A stretch of 64,000 bases of DNA from Tannerella forsythia (GTDB lineage Bacteria; Bacteroidota; Bacteroidia; Bacteroidales; Tannerellaceae): the NCBI RefSeq assembly GCF_001006485.1, contig NZ_JUET01000058.1, forward strand, positions 423,254 through 487,253, in the 5' to 3' direction. This document shows positions 41,341 through 49,078 of the stretch, one piece after another. How positions within the stretch are numbered: position 1 is the first letter of the stretch; every line of letters starts with the position of its first letter. The notes beneath the pieces were generated by a model, which was given only the letters and a program-made list of their open reading frames with translations, searched no databases and had not been told where the DNA came from. The translations under genes and the position numbers were made by a program.

Positions 41341-42219
41341 TTAAAATGCAATGTATTCTTCCGGATTGACCGAAGTTCCTTGATGCCACAACTCGAAATG
41401 CAAGTGAGGTCCGGTAGACAGCTCGCCCGTATTACCGACCAGTGCAATCGCTTCACCGGCTACGACATGCTCTCCGATCTCTTTCAAGAGGGCGTGGTTA
41501 TGTTTGTAGACGGATAGGAATCCGTTCCGGTGCTGCAATGTGATCACATTCCCCAATTCGGTGTCGTAACCCGTGTAAATCACGGTACCATCGAGCGTAG
41601 CGAGTACGCTTTCCTTTGGGCCGGCTACGAGGTCTACTCCGTAGTGGCGGTTCTCCAGATCGTAATGTGCGGAGATGGTGCCGTTCACAGGCTTATAGAA
41701 AAAGACATTGTCTGTCAACCTCGGCCCGTCATTCAATGTAGTCAGGTTGTATTTTTCCTCCTGTTCGTAGTTTTGGACGAACGCTTCTTCCGTTTTCGAA
41801 CGGGGAATATCGTAATTGGCTTTGATAAATGCGGCCGAATCTGTGGCGTGAACCGAATCAATGGTCATTGTTCCGCTCATGATGGCCGTAACATTTCTCA
41901 GGTAGAGCGACTGTTTCTTTAATACGGCATCTAACGAATCGGCGCGTATCGCGCTCTGCACGATCGCTTGGCGTACCTCGGCGTCCAAATAACCGGGCAA
42001 GTAGTTCCGTATGGGGGTTGTGATGATGATTAACGAGGTGATTGTGATCATGAAAAGCGCAAAGACGCAGACGGCCGAGAAAAACCACAATTGCGATACC
42101 CGACAATTCCATACTTCTTCGAGCGTCGATTCGTTAATGAAAGATAGCTTATATTTAAAACGAACCCTCTTCCAAAACGATTTCTTCTTGTTTTTCAGTT
42201 CTTTTTTTTTCTTGCTCAT
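41341..42219 (-). CDS. M23-family peptidoglycan metallopeptidase
   Basis: A 292-aa membrane-anchored peptidase. The very basic N-terminus (MSKKKKELKNKKK) is followed by one TM (~44-68, LWFFSAVCVFALFMITITSL), a helical linker, and a LytM domain at about 180-285. Metal ligands are in ENRHYGVDLVAG (H-x-x-x-D, ~187) and GPHLHFELW (H-x-H, ~269); STGPHLHFE is the family hallmark. It hydrolyses peptide crosslinks or activates amidases in the periplasm. It starts 4 bp after rimM, in the envelope operon. Confidence 0.92.
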   Translation of the reverse strand: MSKKKKELKNKKKSFWKRVRFKYKLSFINESTLEEVWNCRVSQLWFFSAVCVFALFMITITSLIIITTPIRNYLPGYLDAEVRQAIVQSAIRADSLDAVLKKQSLYLRNVTAIMSGTMTIDSVHATDSAAFIKANYDIPRSKTEEAFVQNYEQEEKYNLTTLNDGPRLTDNVFFYKPVNGTISAHYDLENRHYGVDLVAGPKESVLATLDGTVIYTGYDTELGNVITLQHRNGFLSVYKHNHALLKEIGEHVVAGEAIALVGNTGELSTGPHLHFELWHQGTSVNPEEYIAF

Positions 42220-42223
42220 AACG

Positions 42224-42757
42224 TTAATTCAAATCTAAAATCCCTTCCGGCAACGATACAGTCATACGCCTGCCTGGCTCGTCGATGGAACAAATTATTT
42301 CCGGGGCTATCGGGATCAATCGTTCTTCGCCTTGGTCATCGACACGAAACACAATATTGGCGGTGGATTCATCTACATTCGTTACCGTCCCGATTCCCCC
42401 CAACATTTCGTCGGTCATCATGTAACCGATGAAACGCGTCCATGGTTCGTTGTCATCCTCTTCCGGCAATGCATCGGCCGGATAATAAACTGTTCGGTTG
42501 GCAAACTTCTTCGCCGTGGTTTCATCGTTTACTCTCTCCAGCTTCACGAACAGAGAGGAAGTATTCTTCGACCGGAACGATTCCACATAAAACGGCACCC
42601 ATATACCGTCCATCTCACAAACCACATACGGATCGTCTGCGTTTTCAAATAGCCTGCTGTAATTTGTGACAAACGTCAGTTCGCCTTTAATGCCATGCGG
42701 CTTGGTAAACTGCCCGATCATTGCGAGGTTTTCTTTTCGTATCATCTCCAATTCCAT
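42224..42757 (-). CDS. rimM: Ribosome maturation factor RimM
   Basis: A 177-aa 30S assembly factor. The N-terminal RimM beta-barrel has IGQFTKPHGIKGELTFVTNY (~14-33). The C-terminal PRC-barrel domain (about 100-175) has FIGYMMTDEMLGGIGTVTNV and ends RMTVSLPEGILDLN. MELEMIRKEN is kept as start, though the second Met (42745) is possible. The gene begins 3 bp after the stop codon of the murA remnant, as expected if the ancestral order was murA-rimM. Confidence 0.93.
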   Translation of the reverse strand: MELEMIRKENLAMIGQFTKPHGIKGELTFVTNYSRLFENADDPYVVCEMDGIWVPFYVESFRSKNTSSLFVKLERVNDETTAKKFANRTVYYPADALPEEDDNEPWTRFIGYMMTDEMLGGIGTVTNVDESTANIVFRVDDQGEERLIPIAPEIICSIDEPGRRMTVSLPEGILDLN

Positions 42758-42760
42758 TCG

Positions 42761-42942
42761 TTAAACTCTCGTAATGCAAGCGCCAAGCCTGTTTATTCGT
42801 TTGTCGATTGCCTCATACCTCCGATCAATCTGTTCGATATTGCCGGTACGGCACAAATCACTTGCAAAGTTTTATCCTTCGCACCTTGAGGTGTTGTATC
42901 GTCTTGTGATTTTTGTCCTCTCTCTATGATAAACGAACTCAT
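42761..42942 (-). pseudogene. murA: Remnant of murA (UDP-GlcNAc 1-carboxyvinyltransferase) with internal deletion
   Basis: 182 bp on the minus strand hold both ends of MurA and nothing between. From ATG (42942-42940), 31 codons read MSSFIIERGQ...PQGAKDKTLQVICA, aligning without gaps to the MurA start (MASFVIEGG...PQGAKNEALQVICA in Bacteroides), including the active-site Lys22. From about 42844 a second frame reads GNIEQIDRRYEAIDKRI...RLGACITRV and stops at 42761, the canonical MurA C-terminus (xQIDRGYExIxxxLxxLGAxIxRV). About 370 codons are missing and the join is out of frame. The ATG overlaps the DUF4290 stop (ATGA), and rimM follows, which is the normal place of murA in Bacteroidales. MurA makes the first committed peptidoglycan precursor. 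Confidence 0.93.
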
Positions 42943-43547
42943 CGGCTTTTTCGGAACGGCTTTTTGCTTTGATTCTGCAGGCGATTCTGTGCCTGTACGA
43001 CTTCACGGTTGTCGATCAGCCTGTAGTTCTCTTCGTTCAGTACAATCAGATTGTCGGATAATTCCGCCAGATCGCTCAGGATCTTCCGGTCCGTTACGGT
43101 ATCTTTATTCCAGACGATAAACGTTTTCTTCATGTGGTTGGCCAGCATTCTTACCAGGACGTCCTTTTCCGGGCTGTTTCCTCGTTCCGTCGTTTTCCGG
43201 ATCATTTGTTCCAGGATCTTCCCATAATGACGATAACGAATACGTGAGTCACCATACGGAATCCGGGGAGGGCGACTGTACAGATTCTCTTTCTTGATGA
43301 TCTCATACGGATAGTCGACATCCAGTTTGAAATCGGACATGATGGCCAGATGATCCCATAAAATATGCTTGAAATCATTGACATCCCTCAAATGTGGGAA
43401 CAAATTACCCATGATGCTGATAATCGCATTGGCGCATCGGTTACGCTCATCCCGGTCCTCAATCGTTATGCAATGATCCACCATATTTTGAATATGGCGT
43501 CCGTATTCGGGCAACGCCAGTCGTTTCTCTGTCGTGTTATATTTCAT
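42939..43547 (-). CDS. DUF4290 protein
   Basis: A 202-aa protein of the Bacteroidota DUF4290 family, function unknown. Recognisable opening MKYNTTEKRLALPEYGRHIQ, then MVDHCITIEDRDERNRCANA and RPPRIPYGDSRIRYRHYG near 100. The C-terminal segment is helical and ends in a basic tail (SKKPFRKSR). It normally precedes murA, suggesting a link to envelope growth. The start at 43547 is chosen because the ATG at 43577 lies in the promoter element (43575-43582). Its TGA overlaps the ATG of the murA remnant. Confidence 0.88.
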   Translation of the reverse strand: MKYNTTEKRLALPEYGRHIQNMVDHCITIEDRDERNRCANAIISIMGNLFPHLRDVNDFKHILWDHLAIMSDFKLDVDYPYEIIKKENLYSRPPRIPYGDSRIRYRHYGKILEQMIRKTTERGNSPEKDVLVRMLANHMKKTFIVWNKDTVTDRKILSDLAELSDNLIVLNEENYRLIDNREVVQAQNRLQNQSKKPFRKSR

Positions 43548-43574
43548 TTTAAGTTGAATATGATAATCTGGCGG

Positions 43575-43582
43575 CAAAAGTA
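43575..43582 (-). promoter_or_regulatory. Promoter -7 element of the DUF4290-rimM-dxr-rseP operon
   Basis: TACTTTTG on the minus strand, 27 bp before the DUF4290 start. The genes to rseP are tightly spaced, so this probably drives the whole operon. Confidence 0.55.
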
Positions 43583-43704
43583 GCTATTTTTTGCGGATAA
43601 AAAAAGCATGTAAGGCGCTTAATATTTCGTGCAAATATTTGTATAAAAGTAAATATTTTTCTTGTATAATGATGATTAAGTACGAATCTTTTATATTTTA
43701 TGCT

Positions 43705-43712
43705 TATTTTTG
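43705..43712 (+). promoter_or_regulatory. Promoter -7 element of the ThiC-like gene
   Basis: TATTTTTG, 48 bp before the ATG at 43761. The leader is too short for a TPP riboswitch, and none of its conserved blocks is visible between 43550 and 43760. Confidence 0.5.
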
Positions 43713-43760
43713 TCTCGAGAAAAGAAATCATGTCCATACAAAATAAAATCAAATATAGCG

Positions 43761-45302
43761 ATGAGTACAAAACCTGTGCCCCCTTTTGCGGGCAAAGTTT
43801 ATATCTCCGGCAAGATCGATAAGGTGCATGTCGGGATGAAACAAGTCTACCTGTCCGATACGGTTGTAATCAATGCGGAAGGTAAGCAGACAGTCAAATC
43901 CAATAGTCCGGTCACGCTTTATGATACGGCCGGTCCGTATTCCGATCCGCGGTATATTCCTTACATGGGTAAAGGAATCCCGCGTATACGGGAAGAATGG
44001 TACGGACGCCGTAAAGATATTGTGATTCGTGAAGGAAAGGCATCTCCCGGGCCGAAGAAGAAGGGTACATTTCCGGTAACCAAACCGGTGTTTCATGCCC
44101 GGAACGAGAGACAGATTTCACAGATGAGCTATGCTAAGAAGCGTGTGATCACACCGGAGATGGAATATGTGGCGATTCGCGAGAATCAGCAGGTTGAAGC
44201 TTTGGGCTTGAAGTCGTACATCACTCCCGATTACGTGCGCAGGGAAGTGGCCTCGGGACGTGCTGTTATTCCGGCCAATATCAATCATCCGGAGGCCGAA
44301 CCGATGATTATCGGGCAACGTTTCCTCGTAAAAATCAATATGGATCTTATCCCTTCGGGTGAAGGTTATGAAAGGGATACCATGCGGATGATCGAATATT
44401 GTCGATTGGGTACGGATGTACTGACCGATTTATCCGATACGGTCGAGAGTAAGAGAAACCGCGATTGGTTGCTGCGCAACTGCCCCGTACCGATCTGTAC
44501 CAGCCCGCTGTATGAGGCATTGGCCCAAGCCGGAGGAGAACCGGCGGACATTACCTGGCCGATCTTTCGCGACACCCTTGTCAAACAGATGGAGCAGGGG
44601 GTCGACATCATCGTGGTCCATGCCGCCATGCATCGAAAACATTTGGACCTGATCGATAACCGTCTGACACATCTTGCCTCGCTCAGCGGTTCGATTCTAC
44701 ATCGTTGGATGAAAGCACACAAACAGGAAAATTTTCTCTATACGTATTTTGATGAGATTTGCGATCTCCTCCGAATGTACGATGCCGTATTGTCTATCGG
44801 CAGCGGATTACGTCCGGGTTCGGTTTACGATGCGAACGACCGGGCACAATTTGCCGAACTTTATGAGATGCGCGATTTGACCGAGAGAGCATGGAAGCAA
44901 TACGTCCAAACGATGACCGAAGGGCCGGGACATGTGCCGATGAACAAGATTGAAGCGAATGTAAAGGAGCAACTGTATGTCTGCAAGGGCGCCCCGTTCC
45001 ATACCCCGGGCATGAAGACGACGGATATTGGGGGCAAATACGATTACATTGCCTCGGCTATCGGAAGTGCACAGGTTGCCTGGTATGGAGCGTCGCTTAT
45101 CGGCGGGAGCATATGGCAAGAATACAGAGAACGACCCACCGGGGAAGAAGTGCAGGCCAGCATCCTCGCTCATAAGATTGCAGCTCATACGGCCGATCTG
45201 GCCAAAGGACATCCCGGAGCACAGGTGCGTGACAATGCGCTTGGCAAAGCACGCAAAGAAGGCCGTATGGAAGATATTTACGCCCTCTCTTTCGGATGGT
45301 AG
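43761..45302 (+). CDS. ThiC-like protein lacking the radical-SAM cluster motif
   Basis: A 513-aa homologue of phosphomethylpyrimidine synthase, which turns AIR into HMP-P for thiamine. Clear ThiC blocks: LYDTAGPYSDP, MSYAKKRVITPEMEYVAIRE (~122-141), IPANINHPEAEPMIIG (~170), GLRPGSVYDANDRAQFAELY (~347), TEGPGHVPMNKIEANV (~386) and AAHTADLAKGHPGAQVRD. But it ends EDIYALSFGW, before the C-terminal C-x2-C-x4-C that binds the [4Fe-4S] cluster; no frameshift recovers it, and tex starts 24 bp later. Other signatures changed: MDLSTG reads TDLSDT, IHAG reads VHAA, LGDGLRPG reads IGSGLRPG, and the CYVTPKEHLGLP block reads GGSIWQEYRERP. It stands outside a thi operon. It is unlikely to be a working ThiC; it may be decaying or repurposed. 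The start at 43761 is set by the promoter. Confidence 0.88.
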   Translation: MSTKPVPPFAGKVYISGKIDKVHVGMKQVYLSDTVVINAEGKQTVKSNSPVTLYDTAGPYSDPRYIPYMGKGIPRIREEWYGRRKDIVIREGKASPGPKKKGTFPVTKPVFHARNERQISQMSYAKKRVITPEMEYVAIRENQQVEALGLKSYITPDYVRREVASGRAVIPANINHPEAEPMIIGQRFLVKINMDLIPSGEGYERDTMRMIEYCRLGTDVLTDLSDTVESKRNRDWLLRNCPVPICTSPLYEALAQAGGEPADITWPIFRDTLVKQMEQGVDIIVVHAAMHRKHLDLIDNRLTHLASLSGSILHRWMKAHKQENFLYTYFDEICDLLRMYDAVLSIGSGLRPGSVYDANDRAQFAELYEMRDLTERAWKQYVQTMTEGPGHVPMNKIEANVKEQLYVCKGAPFHTPGMKTTDIGGKYDYIASAIGSAQVAWYGASLIGGSIWQEYRERPTGEEVQASILAHKIAAHTADLAKGHPGAQVRDNALGKARKEGRMEDIYALSFGW

Positions 45303-45326
45303 GGCATAGCATCGAGAAATATACGT

Positions 45327-47447
45327 ATGCATATAGTTATTCCGGCACGGATTGCCGAAAAATTACAGATCAGCGAGCGACAAGTAAAAAACACCTTGCA
45401 GTTGCTTGACGACGGCGCAACGATCCCTTTTATCAGCCGTTATCGAAAGGAGCGAACCGGCGGACTTGACGAGATTCAGATCGCCGATATTTCCGGTGAA
45501 TACAAACGCCTGCTCGATCTCCAGAAACGTAAAGAGACGATTGTCGGAAGCATCGAAGAGCAGGAGAAAATGACCGACGAACTACGGCGAAAAATCGAAG
45601 AGACGTGGTCGGCAACAGAGCTTGAAGATCTGTACTTGCCGTTTAAGCCGAAACGTCGTACGCGGGCACAGATCGCTCGCGAGAGAGGCCTTGAACCGTT
45701 GGCTAAAAGGATGATGAGTTGTCGAAACGATGTGGAAACTGCCGCCATGCGCTTTGTCACGGATGAGGTTCCGACGCTTGATGACGCGCTGGCCGGCGCG
45801 CGTGACATTATTGCAGAGTGGATAAACGAAAATCCTGCCGCACGGAATGCGGTACGTTCCGTTTTTGCACGCGAAGCCTTGATATCCAGTCGTGTCGTCA
45901 AAGGGAAAGAAGTCGAAGGAGACAAGTATCGTGACTATTTCGAGTGGAGCGAACCGTTGCGGCGTATCTCATCACATCGACTGCTGGCTATCCGTCGGGG
46001 CGAAACTGAAGGCATCCTGCGTGTCGATATCTCGCCCGACGAAACGCATGCACTCGAACGGTTGCACCGACTGTACGGGTGTACGGGGGGATCCGCCGGC
46101 GAACCGGTGCGCATGGCTGTCGACGATAGCTATAAACGGCTGTTGAAACCTTCCATCGAGACGGAATTTGCGGCTTCAAGCAAAGAAAAAGCCGATCGGG
46201 AAGCGATTCGTATCTTTGAAGAGAACTTGCGACAGTTCCTCCTTTCGCCCCCTCTCGGGCAGAAGCGGGTGATGGGGATCGATCCGGGTTTTCGCACCGG
46301 ATGTAAAGTCGTTTGTCTTGACCGGCAAGGCAATCTGCTGCATAACGAAACGATTTATCCGCATCCGCCTCAAAACGATCGCACGGGTGCGATGAAAAAA
46401 ATCGCTCATTTGGTCGAGCAATTCGATATTCAAGCGATCGCGGTCGGTAACGGAACAGCTGGACGGGAAACCGAGCAACTGGTCCAAAATATACGGTACG
46501 ACCGGGAGGTACAGGTGTTCAGCGTCAGTGAAAACGGGGCAAGTATTTATTCGGCTTCCAAGATTGCACGCGAAGAATTCCCCGACTACGACGTGACGGT
46601 GCGCGGTGCCGTGTCATTGGCGCGCCGGCTGATGGATCCGCTTGCGGAGCTGGTGAAGATTGATCCGAAATCGATCGGAGTAGGACAATACCAGCATGAC
46701 GTGAACCAGAAGGCCTTGAAGCTGTCGCTCGATCAGACTGTCGAGAGGTGTGTGAACAAGGTCGGAGTCAACGTGAATACGGCAAGCCGTCATCTGCTGA
46801 CGTATGTGTCGGGTATCGGTGCAACGCTTGCACAAAACATTGTAGATTACCGTGCCGAGCACGGGGCGTTTCGTTCACGTAAAGCCTTGATGAAAGTTCC
46901 TAAAATGGGTGCCAAATCGTTCGAGCAGAGCGCCGGTTTTCTGCGGATCGACGGAGCGGAGAATCCGTTGGACAACTCGGCCGTACATCCCGAAAGTTAT
47001 GGAGTAGTCGAGCAGATGGCTGCCGACTTGCATTGCCGTGTCGACGATCTGCTGGCTGACGAGTTATTGCGTCAGCAAATCGTACTTGAACAATATGTTA
47101 CAGACACAGTCGGTCTGCCTACCCTCCTTGACATCATGGCCGAGCTTGGCAAACCCGGACGCGATCCCCGCGAAACCATCCGGATCTTTGAGTTCGATCC
47201 GAACGTAAAAAACATCCATGATCTGAGGCTGGGGATGGTGCTGCCCGGCATTGTGACGAACATTACGAAATTCGGTGCTTTTGTCGATGTCGGCATCAAG
47301 GAAAACGGCCTTGTACATGTCTCACAAATGGCCGATCGTTTCGTCAGTGACCCGACGGAAGTCGTTTCACTCCATCAGCATGTATCCGTCAAAGTGATCG
47401 AAGTCGACGAAGCACGCAAGCGAGTCGGACTGAGTTTGCTGCTGTAA
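45327..47447 (+). CDS. tex: Tex-family RNA-binding transcription accessory protein
   Basis: A 706-aa cytoplasmic protein. Seen: N-terminal HTH/Tex region (FISRYRKERTGGLDEIQIAD ~33-52), a YqgF-like RNase-H domain (KRVMGIDPGFRTGCKVVCLD ~313-332), helix-hairpin-helix repeats (~485-555; NTASRHLLTYVSGIGATLAQ, RKALMKVPKMGAKSFEQSAG), and a C-terminal S1 domain (~633-706; GIVTNITKFGAFVDVGIKEN GLVHVSQ). Tex proteins bind nucleic acid and influence transcription and RNA decay. Family length is normal. It follows the ThiC-like gene by 24 bp, so the two may be cotranscribed. Confidence 0.94.
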   Translation: MHIVIPARIAEKLQISERQVKNTLQLLDDGATIPFISRYRKERTGGLDEIQIADISGEYKRLLDLQKRKETIVGSIEEQEKMTDELRRKIEETWSATELEDLYLPFKPKRRTRAQIARERGLEPLAKRMMSCRNDVETAAMRFVTDEVPTLDDALAGARDIIAEWINENPAARNAVRSVFAREALISSRVVKGKEVEGDKYRDYFEWSEPLRRISSHRLLAIRRGETEGILRVDISPDETHALERLHRLYGCTGGSAGEPVRMAVDDSYKRLLKPSIETEFAASSKEKADREAIRIFEENLRQFLLSPPLGQKRVMGIDPGFRTGCKVVCLDRQGNLLHNETIYPHPPQNDRTGAMKKIAHLVEQFDIQAIAVGNGTAGRETEQLVQNIRYDREVQVFSVSENGASIYSASKIAREEFPDYDVTVRGAVSLARRLMDPLAELVKIDPKSIGVGQYQHDVNQKALKLSLDQTVERCVNKVGVNVNTASRHLLTYVSGIGATLAQNIVDYRAEHGAFRSRKALMKVPKMGAKSFEQSAGFLRIDGAENPLDNSAVHPESYGVVEQMAADLHCRVDDLLADELLRQQIVLEQYVTDTVGLPTLLDIMAELGKPGRDPRETIRIFEFDPNVKNIHDLRLGMVLPGIVTNITKFGAFVDVGIKENGLVHVSQMADRFVSDPTEVVSLHQHVSVKVIEVDEARKRVGLSLLL

Positions 47448-47650
47448 ATCGGAATTACTTTGTACTTCCCGACAGATTTGCACGTACTCCGGATGCGACC
47501 TTCTCGGAAATCAGACATCCAACTGTCCTGTGCGGTCAAAAAGCATGAACATACGAATCAAAGAAAAAAATGTAATCAACAGTGTCTTTTTCATCATGAT
47601 TGTGTTGTGTGATAAAAAGTTAATAAATTGCAATACTTCCTGGATTGTAA
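47448..47650. other. Intergenic region with a possible gene fragment
   Basis: A leftward 28-codon frame at 47511-47597 begins MMKKTLLITFFSLIRMF, like the start of a signal peptide, and stops after DRTGQLDV. A second short frame follows to about 47457. It may be the stump of an exported protein or a chance frame. Nothing else is seen. Confidence 0.3.
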
Positions 47651-48895
47651 TCAGAAATGTTTGATCAAGAACGAAGGATGAAAGCGAAAAAAGACTCCGA
47701 ACGAATAATTGAACCGGTCTCCCTCCGCATCATGACGTTTCTTCGGATCGACTATTCGCGTCCCGATCCGATAAAACGCATCGGCGTTGATGCCCAACGA
47801 AAACTCAGGGCCGAATCTGCGGGTATATTCGGCTCCTGCGTACACCATGCGAGGCTGTCGGTATACCGCATCATCCAAATATGTGGAGATAGCCCCGTAA
47901 AACGGATTGCCGAATAGAGAGATAAAATCATCACATTTCCAGTAAGCAGCCCGTATGCGGAAGTCGCACAAGTCGGCCGTCATGCTTCCATACCAGCCGT
48001 AGCCTCGTTTCAGCGGCCACAGATTGCCGTCATGCTGATAATACCCGGTCGCGTCGAACTCCATCTGCAACTTCTTCAACACCCCGCGCCGTACATTCCA
48101 GTCGACCCCGACGCCGGCCGCACCATTCAGCATGGTTTGTACCGACTGGCCGTTACTGATCGTATCCAGCTCGCCTCCGCGATGTTGTGCCAGCGCCTGC
48201 ATCAAGGCATAAACATGAAATGTAGATTCCGGCGAGTTGAACTTAAACCGCGAAGACCATCCGAACGTAAACGCCTCCTGATGCGTATCCAGCTTGTAAA
48301 TGAAACTCTCCCAGTTCAGCCAAATATCCAAGTCCATCCAGCGCGGATGATATAAAATCTGTACCCCCGCCTCCGGGTCTGACGATAAATTGAGTTCCGG
48401 ATTGTACAGCGGATCAATCAGGCCATGATTGCTTCCGCCATATAGATCGCCCAAAATCAGGTCTACCTGATCCGACAATGCTACATGTGCCCGCAGATAA
48501 GGTAATAAATGTACATTATGCTTCGATTCTTCCCCCCGCCAAACGGCAATGTCCTTATATGCGAAGGCCGGATAGCGGGTTGCTCCCCAAAACCAAACGG
48601 AATGCACACCTCCTTCCAGCTTGATGTTTTCCGTCGGATAGTAAACGCCTTTGAGCTGCAACCAGAACCCCGGTAAGGTATATCCCTTTTGTGCAAAACT
48701 CGTGCTTTCGGCATTCCGAAAGAAGCTGAGGTTATCTAATGTAACAAATAGCTTGCGTTCATTTTCAGAGGTTATGCGGTAATCGGTACGGAACACTTTT
48801 TCTGCAAGCTGTGCGTGCAACCAAAAAAGATTCGTGCTTGCTCCTGCAAACAGCATACTTAAAAAGAATACTCGTAAACCGTGAAATCGTATCAT
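47651..48895 (-). CDS. Putative outer-membrane beta-barrel protein
   Basis: A 414-aa protein with an N-terminal signal peptide (MIRFHGLRVFFLSMLFAGAS...HAQ). Many alternating amphipathic strands rich in aromatics follow (GFWLQLKGVYYPTENIKLEG; AGVQILYHPRWMDLDIWLNW; GYGWYGSMTADLCDFRIRAA; MVYAGAEYTRRFGPEFSLGI). The last strand NYSFGVFFRFHPSFLIKHF ends in Phe. This looks like a 14- to 18-strand barrel. I do not recognise a named family and find no transport motif. A promoter element TATGTTTG is at 48917-48924, 22 bp before the start. Confidence 0.7.
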   Translation of the reverse strand: MIRFHGLRVFFLSMLFAGASTNLFWLHAQLAEKVFRTDYRITSENERKLFVTLDNLSFFRNAESTSFAQKGYTLPGFWLQLKGVYYPTENIKLEGGVHSVWFWGATRYPAFAYKDIAVWRGEESKHNVHLLPYLRAHVALSDQVDLILGDLYGGSNHGLIDPLYNPELNLSSDPEAGVQILYHPRWMDLDIWLNWESFIYKLDTHQEAFTFGWSSRFKFNSPESTFHVYALMQALAQHRGGELDTISNGQSVQTMLNGAAGVGVDWNVRRGVLKKLQMEFDATGYYQHDGNLWPLKRGYGWYGSMTADLCDFRIRAAYWKCDDFISLFGNPFYGAISTYLDDAVYRQPRMVYAGAEYTRRFGPEFSLGINADAFYRIGTRIVDPKKRHDAEGDRFNYSFGVFFRFHPSFLIKHF

Positions 48896-48916
48896 GCCTT
48901 TTCAAAAAAACGAGTG

Positions 48917-48924
48917 CAAACATA
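48917..48924 (-). promoter_or_regulatory. Promoter -7 element for the putative outer-membrane barrel gene
   Basis: TATGTTTG on the minus strand, 21 bp before the ATG. Confidence 0.45.
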
Positions 48925-49078
48925 AAAAAATTACGCCGAACTATGTATGCTAATGTCAGAAATTTAGCCGACACGTCCGAAAAACTTTGATAAAAACATG
49001 CTATATAACATCTTTTTAAGTTGTCGCATTCAGTAGAAGAACGCTAATTTTACACGCGAAATTAACAAATGACTGATT

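Noticed and set aside
42761-42942. A novel small protein of ~48 residues in the DUF4290-rimM gap
   Set aside because: Its first 31 residues and the out-of-frame tail align to the two ends of MurA, so it is a deletion remnant, not a new gene.
43550-43760. TPP riboswitch upstream of the ThiC-like gene
   Set aside because: None of the conserved THI-box blocks (CTGAGA, ACCTGATC-like, TAATGCCAGCGTAGGGA-like) is present and the predicted leader is under 50 nt.
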